From assembly GCF_028623165.1 (NCBI RefSeq), contig NZ_CP117768.1, forward strand, positions 1,860,001 through 1,924,000: 64,000 nt of DNA, given 5' to 3'. Below are positions 26,294 through 35,955 of this stretch, one piece after another (position 1 is the stretch's first letter; each line of letters opens with the position of its first letter). This DNA is from Nostoc sp. UHCC 0926 (GTDB lineage: Bacteria > Cyanobacteriota > Cyanobacteriia > Cyanobacteriales > Nostocaceae). A program made the translations under genes and the position numbers. The notes under the pieces were generated by a model that had not been told where the DNA came from, ran no database searches, and saw nothing but the letters and a program-made list of their open reading frames with translations.

Positions 26294-27018
26294 GAGTAAA
26301 ATCCTCTTAATTAGGTTAGTACGGTAGCGAAAGCTGATTCAAATCACCAGTTTCTCAAACAAATTCCCAGAATCCTATCTCCAACGGCTATTGAATCATT
26401 GAATAGCTCTTGGAGAAGTCAGTTAAACCAATGTTGTTCCAACAAAATAATCAGAATTTCAGGGCATTAAACCCATCCAACACTAGATGCGTAGGTCTAG
26501 CCCGCACTTCTCTACGTTCGCGCAGCGTGTCGCAGACAGACGCTGCGCGTAGCTTGCTTCCACGTTCGCGGAGCGTTCCGCAGGAAAGTGGTAACGACAT
26601 ACAGCGTTGCTGAATCATCGAATGATTTCGCCCAATTTAGAACGAATTATCAATGGTTTCAAGCGCAAATTTATAACTCAGTCTATAGAAGGCTTTTCAC
26701 GGCGGACTATAATATGTCTTCAATTAACCTAGCAATAAGAGTTTGACATAGTTGATGAAAGTTTAGTGCGGGATGGGCTAGTACCGCAAGGCGGAAGTCA
26801 CGCATTCAAAAGTCAAAATGCTTTAATTTAGGCTTTCTGGCTGTTTTAAAAGATAGGTTTATTTCCGCCGAACTGTACTAGGTTGATTCAGATCCCTGAC
26901 TTCTTCAAGAAGCTGAGGATCTCGCAGCCCTTTAAATAAGTTTTGTTTAAGCATTGCTTGCGATCGCGCGGAGCGCACTACCCTAAAGAGCGATCGCATA
27001 AGCTTTTGTCAAAAAGTT
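26294..27018. other. Gene-free region with palindromic GC-rich repeats
   Basis: A repeat at about 26512-26590 alternates CGTTCGCGCAGCGT, GACGCTGCGCGTAGC and CGTTCGCGGAGCGTTCCGC blocks able to fold into hairpins. An inverted repeat AGATCCCTGACTTCTTCAAGAAGCTGAGGATCT lies at 26890-26922. The remainder shows no reading frame I can support; the RTX-like gene's promoter should lie just right of 26293. Confidence 0.6.
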
Positions 27019-27180
27019 GTAATGTTAAGGCTTAATGTCGTAACGTTAAGCCTTAATCTTATGATGCTGGTGATTAATGTTGTAATGTTAAGGCTTGATG
27101 TCGTAACGTTAAGGCTTAATATTGTAGCGTTAAGCCTTAATCTCGTAACGTTAAGCCTTAATGTTGTAATGTTGGTGACG
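27019..27180. repeat. Second 21-bp minisatellite, about 8 units, open on both strands
   Basis: Units begin GTAATGTTAAGGCTTAATGTC and vary between TTAAGGCTTAA and its complement TTAAGCCTTAA, so adjacent units can pair. The period equals that of the array at 17370-17642, but the sequence is unrelated. The plus strand reads VMLRLNVVTLSLN heptads and the minus strand LNITTLRLNVT heptads. The array sits directly upstream of a decayed gene (27275-27751). Confidence 0.88.
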
Positions 27181-27274
27181 ACAAGACATTCACTTATAAC
27201 TGCGATCGTTGATTCAAAAACTAATAAGTTTTCTCTAGGTAATTTTCTAGGAGATATCGATTCTGGTAAATAGC

Positions 27275-27751
27275 ATAAATCCCCAATTAACCTCTGTCGA
27301 AATTCAAGAAATTCAGCAACTTCTTCAAGGCGATACTTCAACGCAACCAGCGCTGACTACTCTGCAACAATACAACGGTGATTTGGAAGCGAGTTTTGAT
27401 GCACTTTGGTAAGAGAAGTTTGGCAAAACAGATTATGGCAAGGGTAAATCGCTATTACAGCTAACTCTCGATGAAATCCGCACTGAAATTTGCGGTGATG
27501 ATGGTTTAAAAGGCAAAATCACGGAATATACCAAAAACCCTGGTAGTGCTTCTTTGTTTAATAGTGTTATTGGTTCACTGGTGATTGTTGCTGCTGCACA
27601 TGGAATACCTATTGATGGTGCGTAGGCGTAGCCCGTCGTAGACATCGCCACAATTGTCATATTATATATTCTAAAAATTGGGATAAATGTTTTCTGCAAA
27701 TACACTAAGGCAGATAGCGAGGGAGAGCAAGGTAAAAATAATAACTCCTAA
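27275..27751 (+). pseudogene. Decayed short protein gene (mutated start, stops, repeat insertion)
   Basis: Reading one frame gives I(for M)NPQLTSVEIQEIQQLL..., a helical N-terminal domain; then a TAA at codon 46, SLLQLTLDEIRTEICGDDG, NPGSASLFNSVIGSLVIV, and after a repeat IATIVILYILKIGINVFC. The start is ATA where ATG is expected, and a 29-bp dispersed repeat at 27620-27648 adds two TAG stops. The whole is about 159 codons. I recall related intact Nostoc proteins with a hydrophobic C-terminal half, but their function is unknown. Confidence 0.7.
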
Positions 27752-27760
27752 CTCCTGTAC

Positions 27761-27780
27761 AGACGCGATTAATCGCGTCT
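27761..27780. repeat. AGACGCGATTAATCGCGTCT palindrome
   Basis: Perfect 20-base palindrome just beyond the 3' end of the phosphatase gene, flanked by CTCCTAACT heptamers, identical to the copies near 20.9, 57.4 and 62.5 kb. It could serve as a terminator. Confidence 0.9.
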
Positions 27781-27793
27781 CTCCTAACTCCCC

Positions 27794-28432
27794 TCACGTT
27801 CCCGGTAAATTTCGCAACCGCTCATCCAAATGAGTCCGGTCTGCCAAAGCCTTCAATAGCGGCCCATGTGAAGTAAATTCTACAATACTGACCGAAGCAA
27901 CAGGGCATCCCAAACGAAAACGGAAGCGTCCGACATCAATCCCCAGTAAGCTACACAGAATAATTCTGATAGTTGCCTTGTGGGAAACCACTAACACATT
28001 CCCACTGCTGTAAAGACTCTTGATTTCTTCAATTACCTGTATGGCGCGAGAAGCAATTGTAACTGCCATTTCTCCACCATTTGGCGCATACCAAGCTGGA
28101 TCGGCTGACCAACGAATATAATCATCGTGATATTCACGGCTAATTACTTCTGGCGTTTTTCCTTCCCACTTGCCATAATTAATTTCCTTCAAACCATCTC
28201 TAAGTTGTGGTTCCATTCCTATTGCTTCAGATGAGGGTTTTGCTGTCAATACAGTTCGGCGCATTGGACTAGAAAATATTGCTGTCCAATCCATAGAACT
28301 ATATGCCTCTGCAAAAGCCTTTGCCATCTCCAAGCCTTCTGGAGTAAGTTCTGAGTCTATGGAACCGCAAAAGGAATTATTGCGACTGCATTCTGTCTGT
28401 CCGTGACGAAGGAAATAAATAGTTAGGCTCAC
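27794..28432 (-). CDS. Histidine phosphatase family protein (phosphoglycerate-mutase-like)
   Basis: The protein is 212 residues. The phosphohistidine motif is YFLRHGQTECS at the N-terminus; the other conserved elements are FSSPMRRTVLTA, EINYGKWEGK and the second histidine in VLVVSHKATIRIIL. It could be a broad-specificity phosphatase, a cofactor-dependent phosphoglycerate mutase relative or a cobalamin-pathway CobC-type enzyme; the sequence does not decide. No signal peptide is seen. It stands alone between repeat-rich segments. Confidence 0.9.
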   Translation of the reverse strand: MSLTIYFLRHGQTECSRNNSFCGSIDSELTPEGLEMAKAFAEAYSSMDWTAIFSSPMRRTVLTAKPSSEAIGMEPQLRDGLKEINYGKWEGKTPEVISREYHDDYIRWSADPAWYAPNGGEMAVTIASRAIQVIEEIKSLYSSGNVLVVSHKATIRIILCSLLGIDVGRFRFRLGCPVASVSIVEFTSHGPLLKALADRTHLDERLRNLPGT

Positions 28433-28620
28433 GGTATATTCTTATGGATTGTGAATTTAAGAGCGCTAACAATCAGATGTAGCTGAAGATAGTTAATGCC
28501 TGTGGTATATTACTACATTTTTTTGAGATTTGGAGTGATTTTGAGATTGAGCAAAGTTGCCGCAGCTACGTCTGTTGTGTTTCCTTTTCGCGCTGGACGT
28601 TTTGTACTCATGATGTATCA

Positions 28621-28680
28621 CTAAGAACATCAATCCAGATGTTCTTAGCTAGTAGGGGCGCAAGGCCTTGCGCCCCTACT
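28621..28680. repeat. Two adjacent hairpins: CTAAGAACAT stem and a 30-bp perfect palindrome
   Basis: CTAAGAACAT at 28621-28630 pairs with ATGTTCTTAG at 28639-28648. AGTAGGGGCGCAAGG/CCTTGCGCCCCTACT at 28651-28680 is fully self-complementary. The second lies exactly where the lipoprotein pseudogene breaks off. Confidence 0.8.
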
Positions 28681-29088
28681 AACATCATCAGCACTCATGC
28701 GGTTGGGGTTATGTGTAGAAAGTCCCAACTGTTGCTCTAGATGGCGATCGTCTAGTCCTCTTTGGTTTAAGTGTTTGAAAAATGCCCTTGCTACATCATC
28801 CCGTTCATTGGGTTTAATTTGTGCGATCGCCTGTTGTAATTCGGCTCCATTTGGCTGGTAGGAATCCGATCTGGATGTAAAGATCGACCAAATAACTGCG
28901 GACGTTGATCTGGTGTTGTCCGTTGGGCGAAATCATCAAAATTCTGATATTCCGCCGTTGATTCGGCTTTAGTATCATCCAGAGATTCAACATCCCCCTG
29001 GGGTAATTGGGCGGTCAATTTTTGACACCGTACCACCACCACAGGCGGTAGTTATTATCAATACTCCAATTAAGACGAAAGTCACCAA
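28681..29088 (-). pseudogene. Lipoprotein pseudogene with two frameshifts and a 3' truncation
   Basis: One frame gives a lipoprotein signal (LVTFVLIGVLIITTACGGG). A second frame continues with DVESLDDTKAESTAEYQNFD and FAQRTTPDQRPQLFGRSLHP. A third gives GAELQQAIAQIKPNERDDVA, FFKHLNQRGLDDRHLEQQLG and NRMSADDV, then the palindrome. Together they resemble a cyanobacterial lipoprotein ending in a LxxDDxSxL-type domain that I recall only loosely. No start codon in the first frame looks natural. It is clearly non-functional. Confidence 0.7.
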
Positions 29089-29461
29089 TATTTTGCGACT
29101 TTACTGAAGAAGAATCATTTTTTTCCTTCTAAAAAACACTTTCAACAACAGATAGAATAAGTTATATATTTAAACTAATTGCTTGCTTTTATTATCTTGC
29201 TTTTATTATATAGTTGAGATTTATAGAGGTTATTCCCCTATATTGATAAATTATTGGTAAATTAATTTTTTAATGTAGAGACGTAATTTATTACGTCTCT
29301 ACAAAATTTATACCAATCAAGCGAACCCTCTATCTTTCAACGCTTACTAAGAGTAGAAGAAAGATGTATGGCATTGATTCTTGAAAACTCCATACTTTTT
29401 TGCAAAAAGGGAATCCATCCCATTGATATCCCTAGAGTTTCTGCAAAAAAATTCTAAATTG
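29089..29461. other. Gene-free AT-rich region with one palindrome
   Basis: The only notable structure is GTAGAGACGTAAT...ATTACGTCTCTAC at 29275-29302, a 28-base palindrome like those at 18917 and 28651. Nothing else is supported. Confidence 0.55.
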
Positions 29462-29644
29462 TTAGTCAATGTTCTTCTTGACGCCATCTTTTACGTCTTC
29501 AATCCCGTGACGCACTTCGCTTTCAGCTTGTTTTGCTTTACCTTTTGCTTTATCTTCTGGATCTCCAGTGATATTTCCCAATGCTTCTTGGGCTTTACCT
29601 TCAACATTTTTAGCAGCTGCCTTAGCGCGATCTTCGATGCTCAT
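29462..29644 (-). CDS. CsbD-like stress protein
   Basis: A 60-residue, highly charged protein: SIEDRAKAAAKNVEGKAQEA, LGNITGDPEDKAKGKAKQAE and SEVRHGIEDVKDGVKKN. This is the CsbD pattern of small helical proteins induced by general stress in several bacteria. No membrane segment is present. A good GGAGT lies just upstream of the ATG. Its biochemical role is unknown; the many Ala/Lys/Glu repeats suggest a mostly unfolded or helical hydrophilin-like protein. Confidence 0.85.
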   Translation of the reverse strand: MSIEDRAKAAAKNVEGKAQEALGNITGDPEDKAKGKAKQAESEVRHGIEDVKDGVKKNID

Positions 29645-29973
29645 TTTGTACTCCTGATTTAATTAAAAAATTCTTTCAAAGCTATAAACTAACTTTGAAA
29701 TCTTTTTGTTATTACTTTTACACAATAGCTTAAAGTTTTTGCTAAAGCCTTCCACCACAAGGCATATTCAAGAATTCGTAATTCCGAAAGTTAGTTTTGG
29801 TAAGCGTTCTGGCTGTTGGTTGAATAAAAAATAAAGCAATAACAGTTTAATTACCTATGCTAAAAGACATAGAAGAAGTGCAAATATTGTAATCTCTGCT
29901 TTTGACTGTTTAACTAAAAAAACCCAGTTCCGTACAGAAGCTGGGTTATAAAGTTATGAGGATATTTTTTTGT
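29645..29973. other. Gene-free spacer, including promoter region of the CsbD-like gene
   Basis: AT-rich; the terminator of the repeat-protein gene occupies its right end. No other structure or reading frame is supported. Confidence 0.5.
29916..29947 (-). terminator. Terminator of the 19-residue-repeat protein gene
   Basis: On the minus strand AACCCAG...CTGGGTT forms a stem and is followed by a run of T (the AAAAAAA tract at 29916-29922 on the plus strand). It lies 27 bases beyond the stop codon. Confidence 0.7.
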
Positions 29974-30438
29974 CTAATCTAGAAAACCCATCAGGCTTTC
30001 AGAATTGTCAACCTCATTTGATGCTATCGGACGGTTACCGAATGTTGAATAGCTTTCAGAAATCATCAATGAACTTGAGCCAATTGGACGAATCCCAGAG
30101 AGATTGATACTTTCAACGACTTCAAATGTATTAGCGCCAATTGGACGAATACCCATTGAGTTAAAAGTTTCAACTACTTCTAACGTACTGGTGCTAACGG
30201 GACGCACCCCAGCAATTGAAAGTGTTTCAGCAACTTCTAAGTCGCTAGCGCCTATGGGACGAACTCCAGCAAGGGCGAGTGTGCCAGAAGCTCCTGCTGG
30301 CAGTTCAGTAACTTCCTCGACTTTATCTGCATTCAAGCTCTGGTCTTGTTGATTTTCAACTTCTTCTGTAGTTTCCACTTGAGACTTAGCATACTTTTGC
30401 CGAGAACTGATTGCTTTGCCAGCGCTGCTAATAGTCAT
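29974..30438 (-). CDS. Repeat protein with five 19-residue G(V/I)RPI units
   Basis: The protein is 154 residues. After an acidic N-terminal 52 residues come five back-to-back 19-residue units (residues 53-147), for example TLALAGVRPIGASDLEVAE and TFNSMGIRPIGANTFEVVE; the consensus is TxxxxG(V/I)RPIGxSxLEVxE. It ends SLMGFLD. There is no signal peptide, membrane span or cysteine. The gene is monocistronic with its own terminator and has no recognised family; I recall similar NRPI-bearing proteins only in Nostocales. A regular beta-solenoid or a peptide-like array is possible. Confidence 0.8.
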   Translation of the reverse strand: MTISSAGKAISSRQKYAKSQVETTEEVENQQDQSLNADKVEEVTELPAGASGTLALAGVRPIGASDLEVAETLSIAGVRPVSTSTLEVVETFNSMGIRPIGANTFEVVESINLSGIRPIGSSSLMISESYSTFGNRPIASNEVDNSESLMGFLD

Positions 30439-30691
30439 AAACGAACACCTTTGGTTTGTTAACTGAATTTTACAATAATTAAGGAAAGATGAAATTTTTT
30501 CCCATATATCTTAGAGTCTAACCTTAAAAAACCTCATATAGATATAAGTATCTTTCAAACTGATACATAAGTAAATTTAAAGTATTAATTTTTGTAAAAA
30601 AATATTACCATTTATTTGGTTTAATAAGCCAGCTACAATGGATACAGGGCGAAATCCTCACCATGAGATCGGGTATTTCCAGCAAAACTGT

Positions 30692-32689
<1,998 letters not shown>

Positions 32690-32699
32690 CGTGAATCTT

Positions 32700-33062
32700 A
32701 TGCTTACCAATATTCGCCTAATTCGTGTTCAAGAATATCACCAAATGGCGGAAATGGGAATTTTTCATCATGAGGAACGCACAGAAGCAGCCGATAGGGG
32801 GAAAAAGTTTGCTAAATATCGCCAATCTGCAACCTTGCAAGAATATGTTTTAGTACAAGTAACTCAACCGTATGTGGAAGTTTTTCGGCGCAACGAACAG
32901 GGAAAATGGGTGTTGTCAGAATATAATTTGGGCGATATATTGCGACTGGAATCGGTGGGTGTGGAAATAGCGATGTCTACGACGGGCTACGCCTACGCTA
33001 ATTTGTACCGACAAGTGCAGTTTGAAACCGAAGCCACCGAAAATGGAATAAATGATCGATGA
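32700..33062 (+). pseudogene. Uma2-family nuclease gene with an internal deletion and in-frame repeat
   Basis: The frame is open for 120 residues but looks like a fusion. Residues 1-28 (TNIRLIRVQEYHQMAEMGIF) match the N-terminus of one Uma2 type. From AADRGKKFAKYRQSATLQEY onward it is the C-terminal end of another, with EVFRRNEQGKWVLSEYNLGD. The central catalytic core of about 100 residues is missing. Codons 92-100 (MSTTGYAYA) come from a dispersed repeat. A protein may still be made, but nuclease activity is unlikely. The gene begins 11 bases after uvrB. Confidence 0.75.
32970..32998. repeat. 29-bp dispersed repeat GCGATGTCTACG...CTACGC (copy in Uma2 remnant)
   Basis: The same 29-mer (GCGATGTCTACGACGGGC and on to TACGCCTACGC) occurs inverted at 27620-27648, at 33828-33856 with one mismatch, at 35078-35106 with changes, and in a shortened inverted form at 33067-33093. 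Confidence 0.9.
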
Positions 33063-33110
33063 GGATGCGTAGACGCTTATCGTTAGACATCGCCCACTCA
33101 TGATAGATAG

Positions 33111-33503
33111 TCAATACCAGTCAGCGATCGCAAGTCCCGCAACTCTAGAAAATTCATTGACATTGTGAGTAACAAGAGTCGCTTGAAGTGCGATGGCTAT
33201 TCCTGCAATCAAAATATCCATCGGGCCAATTGGAGTTCCTTGCTTGTCTAACTGGGTGCGAATTGTAGCAGCAGCAAGAGCAGCATCATAATCGAACGGA
33301 ACTAGGTTTACTCGACTCAAAAGTTGCTGAAGTTGCTGGGTGCGTTTTGCTGGGGAGGTGGATTTTTGAATGCCAACTTGCAATTCAAAGACAACGATTG
33401 TCGGAATACTAATTTCCTCAGCAGGGATACTGGCAAGGTTGTGAGCAACTTGTCCTTGACCCTTGAAGTAGTAAATCAGGGTATTGGTATCCAAAACGTA
33501 CAT
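33111..33503 (-). CDS. PIN-domain toxin (VapC-like)
   Basis: This is a predicted RNase toxin of 130 residues. The PIN acidic residues are visible: Asp in MYVLDTNTLIYYFKG, Glu in VVFELQVGIQK, Asp in IGPMDILIAGIA and the last acidic/Asn pair in LVTHNVNEFSRV. The ATG immediately follows the stop of the upstream antitoxin gene with no spacer, so the two are translationally coupled. The pair lies between two copies of a Uma2 tail (see findings). Confidence 0.92.
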   Translation of the reverse strand: MYVLDTNTLIYYFKGQGQVAHNLASIPAEEISIPTIVVFELQVGIQKSTSPAKRTQQLQQLLSRVNLVPFDYDAALAAATIRTQLDKQGTPIGPMDILIAGIAIALQATLVTHNVNEFSRVAGLAIADWY

Positions 33504-33752
33504 TTAGAGACTTTCCCGTAGGATGTCTTGTCCCATTTCAGCCCGAATGTCTTCCAGGCTCAAAAAGTCTTCTTTCCAAGTTCCAGCAAGGGAATAAACA
33601 AGTTCCGCCCAAGAAACTGAGTCTACTGTGTCGATAGGTTGGTTAGCATTTAGGTGCTTAGTACGAATAAATTCAGCAAAAGTCAAGACCTCGCTGGCTT
33701 GCTCTTGAGGAAGGGATTTAACGAGTGCGTAAATCTGTTCAGCGATGTTCAT
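33504..33752 (-). CDS. Antitoxin partner of the PIN-domain toxin
   Basis: The 82-residue protein begins MNIAEQIYALVKSLPQEQAS with EVLTFAEFIRTKHL, the DUF2281/VapB-type helical segment that often precedes PIN toxins, and has an acidic C-terminal half (SLEDIRAEMGQDILRESL) suited to wrap the toxin. No clear AbrB or RHH domain is visible, so the DNA-binding mode is uncertain. The stop abuts the toxin start codon. Confidence 0.85.
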   Translation of the reverse strand: MNIAEQIYALVKSLPQEQASEVLTFAEFIRTKHLNANQPIDTVDSVSWAELVYSLAGTWKEDFLSLEDIRAEMGQDILRESL

Positions 33753-33800
33753 AATAGGATTCTAGATAAAGGTTATAAAAATCTTAGCAATCTGAACTTC

Positions 33801-33974
33801 CGACTGGAATCAGTGGATGTAGAAATAGCGATGTCTACGAGGGGCTACGCCTACGCTCATTTGTACCGCCAAATGCAGTTTGAAACCGAAGCCACCGAAA
33901 ATGGAATAGATTATCAATATAGAATTGATGGTTATCTGCGTCCGCCGAACACGACCGTTAGCTGGCTTAGGTGA
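33801..33974 (+). pseudogene. Second copy of the Uma2 C-terminal tail
   Basis: Positions 33801-33908 match 32943-33050 at 101 of 108 positions, including the embedded 29-bp repeat. The reading frame continues to a stop at 33974 with unrelated residues (YQYRIDGYLRPPNTTVSWLR). There is no promoter or start of its own. It is a duplicated gene end in direct orientation. Confidence 0.85.
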
Positions 33975-34044
33975 TCTGTGGGGTCATTTTTGCAGATTTT
34001 GGGATAATTGTTGAGTTGGTAAGATTTAGCGGTAAACCCAGCAT

Positions 34045-34254
34045 TTACATAAGCGTACCAAAACCTCTAATTGCTTCCTGTAATCCAGGACTGATATTGA
34101 CCCAACCTTTGCCTAGCCACTTGTATCGTAGGTAATCAGCTATAGCTATAGGGTCATGCTGGCGATCGCTCCTAAAGGGGATAGAGTTACCATCCCAATG
34201 GTTTTCATTCTCTATAATTGTGAGTAATTTATATAAATAATACCCCAAGCTCAA
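34045..34254 (-). CDS. Small hypothetical protein (69 residues)
   Basis: ATG 34254 gives MSLGYYLYKLLTIIENENHW and a C-terminal IAIADYLRYKWLGKGWVNIS followed by PGLQEAIRGFGTLM. It is aromatic-rich, has no signal peptide, and follows a TPR gene by about 30 bases on the same strand, so the two may be cotranscribed. It is not a recognised family and could be the end of a decayed longer gene. Confidence 0.5.
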   Translation of the reverse strand: MSLGYYLYKLLTIIENENHWDGNSIPFRSDRQHDPIAIADYLRYKWLGKGWVNISPGLQEAIRGFGTLM

Positions 34255-34284
34255 GAAGGCATTCTTTAGGACATTAATACTCGA

Positions 34285-34905
34285 CTATATCCAGCCTCGC
34301 AATTTTTTATGTACCTGTGCTGAATACCACATATAGTCATCAATTTTGTAATTATCAGCAGCTTTCAGTATATATTCCTGAGCTAAATCAAGACTATTTT
34401 GAGCTTCGTAATATAATCCCAAGTAAAGATGACTGTAAAAATTTCCCTTTATCCCTTCTGATTGACCAACAGTTAAAAGATCATCTGCTGTACAATTTCC
34501 TGCATACAAATCATATACGCGCTGCATAACACGTCGAGGGTCATTTTTTACAGTTAGTAAAGAATTACGTGCCTCTTCAACACCTAACGAACGAGCTATG
34601 CAGAGATATCGCCATACTGTTTCTTCTACATCTTGAGCATTCACTGTCAAATCTATTTCAAATTGTTGAGCACCCTCAGCAAATCTTTCTGCATAATAGT
34701 ACGATAATCCACGTTGCCAGAGGTAGGGTTTGATACGGGCATCCAATTGCTCTGCTATATCAAAATCTTGAATAGATTCATCAATCTTGGCTAGCTGAAA
34801 GTTAACCATGCCTCGGCGAATGTAAGCATTATGATTTTTCGGCTGATTGCGAATGGTTTCGTTCCACCCCTGAAGTTGATTTTCCAGAGAATTTGAAAAA
34901 AACAT
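34285..34905 (-). CDS. TPR-repeat protein
   Basis: This 206-residue soluble protein has tetratricopeptide helices: RNQPKNHNAYIRRGMVNFQL followed by AKIDESIQDFDIAEQLDARI, then LWQRGLSYYYAERFAEGAQQ, and a last pair HLYLGLYYEAQNSLDLAQEY. About three canonical units and one degenerate unit are seen. There is no signal peptide, so it is probably a cytoplasmic scaffold. I cannot name a partner. The small gene downstream is on the same strand. Confidence 0.85.
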   Translation of the reverse strand: MFFSNSLENQLQGWNETIRNQPKNHNAYIRRGMVNFQLAKIDESIQDFDIAEQLDARIKPYLWQRGLSYYYAERFAEGAQQFEIDLTVNAQDVEETVWRYLCIARSLGVEEARNSLLTVKNDPRRVMQRVYDLYAGNCTADDLLTVGQSEGIKGNFYSHLYLGLYYEAQNSLDLAQEYILKAADNYKIDDYMWYSAQVHKKLRGWI

Positions 34906-35073
34906 GAGTTTGTCAGTGGGTTTGGTCAGCTATTGAATTAGAATCAGATACGGTGAATGGTTTAGGGATTGCGATCGCCTACATTACTATAAAAAACGAT
35001 CGCATTGGGCACTTGCAAGATAAACTCTTAGATTATTGATAGTTTTAAAATAAAAAAATCCCCAGAATTATAA

Positions 35074-35862
35074 ATGAGCGATGCCTACGGCGGGCTACGC
35101 CTACGTTGGACATTAACAGGAAAGAAAGCACTGGTTACAGGTGCTACCAAAGGTATTGGACTAGCTGTTGCCTATGAGTTCTTATCTCTGGGTGCAGAAG
35201 TCACAATTGTGGCACGCAATTCTCAGGATGTTGACCGACAACTCAGTATCTGGCAACAGGCAGAATTACCTGCTTATGGGATTACGGCAGATGTTTCAAC
35301 TGCTGATGGGCGTCAAGTCATCTTTGAGCAGGTTAGCAAAACCTGGGATAAATTTGATATCCTGGTCAATAATGTCGGAACCAATATTAGTAAAAAACTC
35401 GTAGAGTATACGCTAACTGAGTATCAGTTTATCATCCAGACAAACCAGACATCAATTTTTGAGATGTGCCGTCTGTTTTATCCTCTGCTTCAAAATGGGG
35501 AAAACAGCAGCATTGTGAATATAAGTTCTGTGGCGGGTTTAGTCTCAAACCGTACAGGCGCTCCTTATGGTATGACTAAAGCGGCTATAAATCAACTGAC
35601 GCGATCGCTATCAGTTGAATGGGCGTCGGATCATATTAGGGTAAATACCGTAGCACCTTGGGCTATTCGCACGCCTCTAACCGAGTCTGTACTCGATAAC
35701 CAAGATTTTCTCACTTTAGTTCTGTCCCAAACACCTATGAGACGGGTTGGTCAACCAGAAGAAGTAGCGGGTTTAGTGGCATTTCTTTGTATGCCTGCGG
35801 CATCTTTCATCACTGGACAATGTATCACCGTCGATGGTGGATTTTCGGCTTTCGGTTTTTAA
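35074..35862 (+). CDS. Short-chain dehydrogenase/reductase (tropinone-reductase-like) with a repeat-encoded N-terminus
   Basis: A classical SDR of 262 residues. The cofactor motif is [21 protein letters not shown], the catalytic Ser in NISSVAGL and Tyr/Lys in [13 protein letters not shown] are present, with [15 protein letters not shown] at the end. NADP preference is suggested by [11 protein letters not shown] after the second strand. Residues 3-11 (DAYGGLRLR) are encoded by the 29-bp dispersed repeat placed immediately after ATG AGC, so the normal beginning would be [14 protein letters not shown] or close to it. The substrate is unknown. Confidence 0.92.
   Translation: MSDAYGGLRLRWTLTGKKALVTGATKGIGLAVAYEFLSLGAEVTIVARNSQDVDRQLSIWQQAELPAYGITADVSTADGRQVIFEQVSKTWDKFDILVNNVGTNISKKLVEYTLTEYQFIIQTNQTSIFEMCRLFYPLLQNGENSSIVNISSVAGLVSNRTGAPYGMTKAAINQLTRSLSVEWASDHIRVNTVAPWAIRTPLTESVLDNQDFLTLVLSQTPMRRVGQPEEVAGLVAFLCMPAASFITGQCITVDGGFSAFGF
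35078..35106. repeat. 29-bp dispersed repeat copy at the SDR start codon
   Basis: GCGATGCCTACGGCGGGCTACGCC and the rest is a variant of the repeat at 32970-32998; it begins on the second codon of the SDR gene. Confidence 0.85.
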
Positions 35863-35955
35863 GTCTCAAAGCTAGATCCATCCACGAGACAGAAGAAACT
35901 ACTTACAAAATTCAGTATTGTAGAGTTTGTGTCTTAAAATCAGGAAAAAACGCCC

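Noticed and set aside
28513..28611. 32-residue minus-strand frame MSTKRPARKGNTTDVAAATL...
   Set aside because: It has a basic start that looks protein-like but no recognised homologue or ribosome site; too short to call.
30600..30691. LexA box upstream of uvrB
   Set aside because: No AGTACT-type palindrome is present in the leader.
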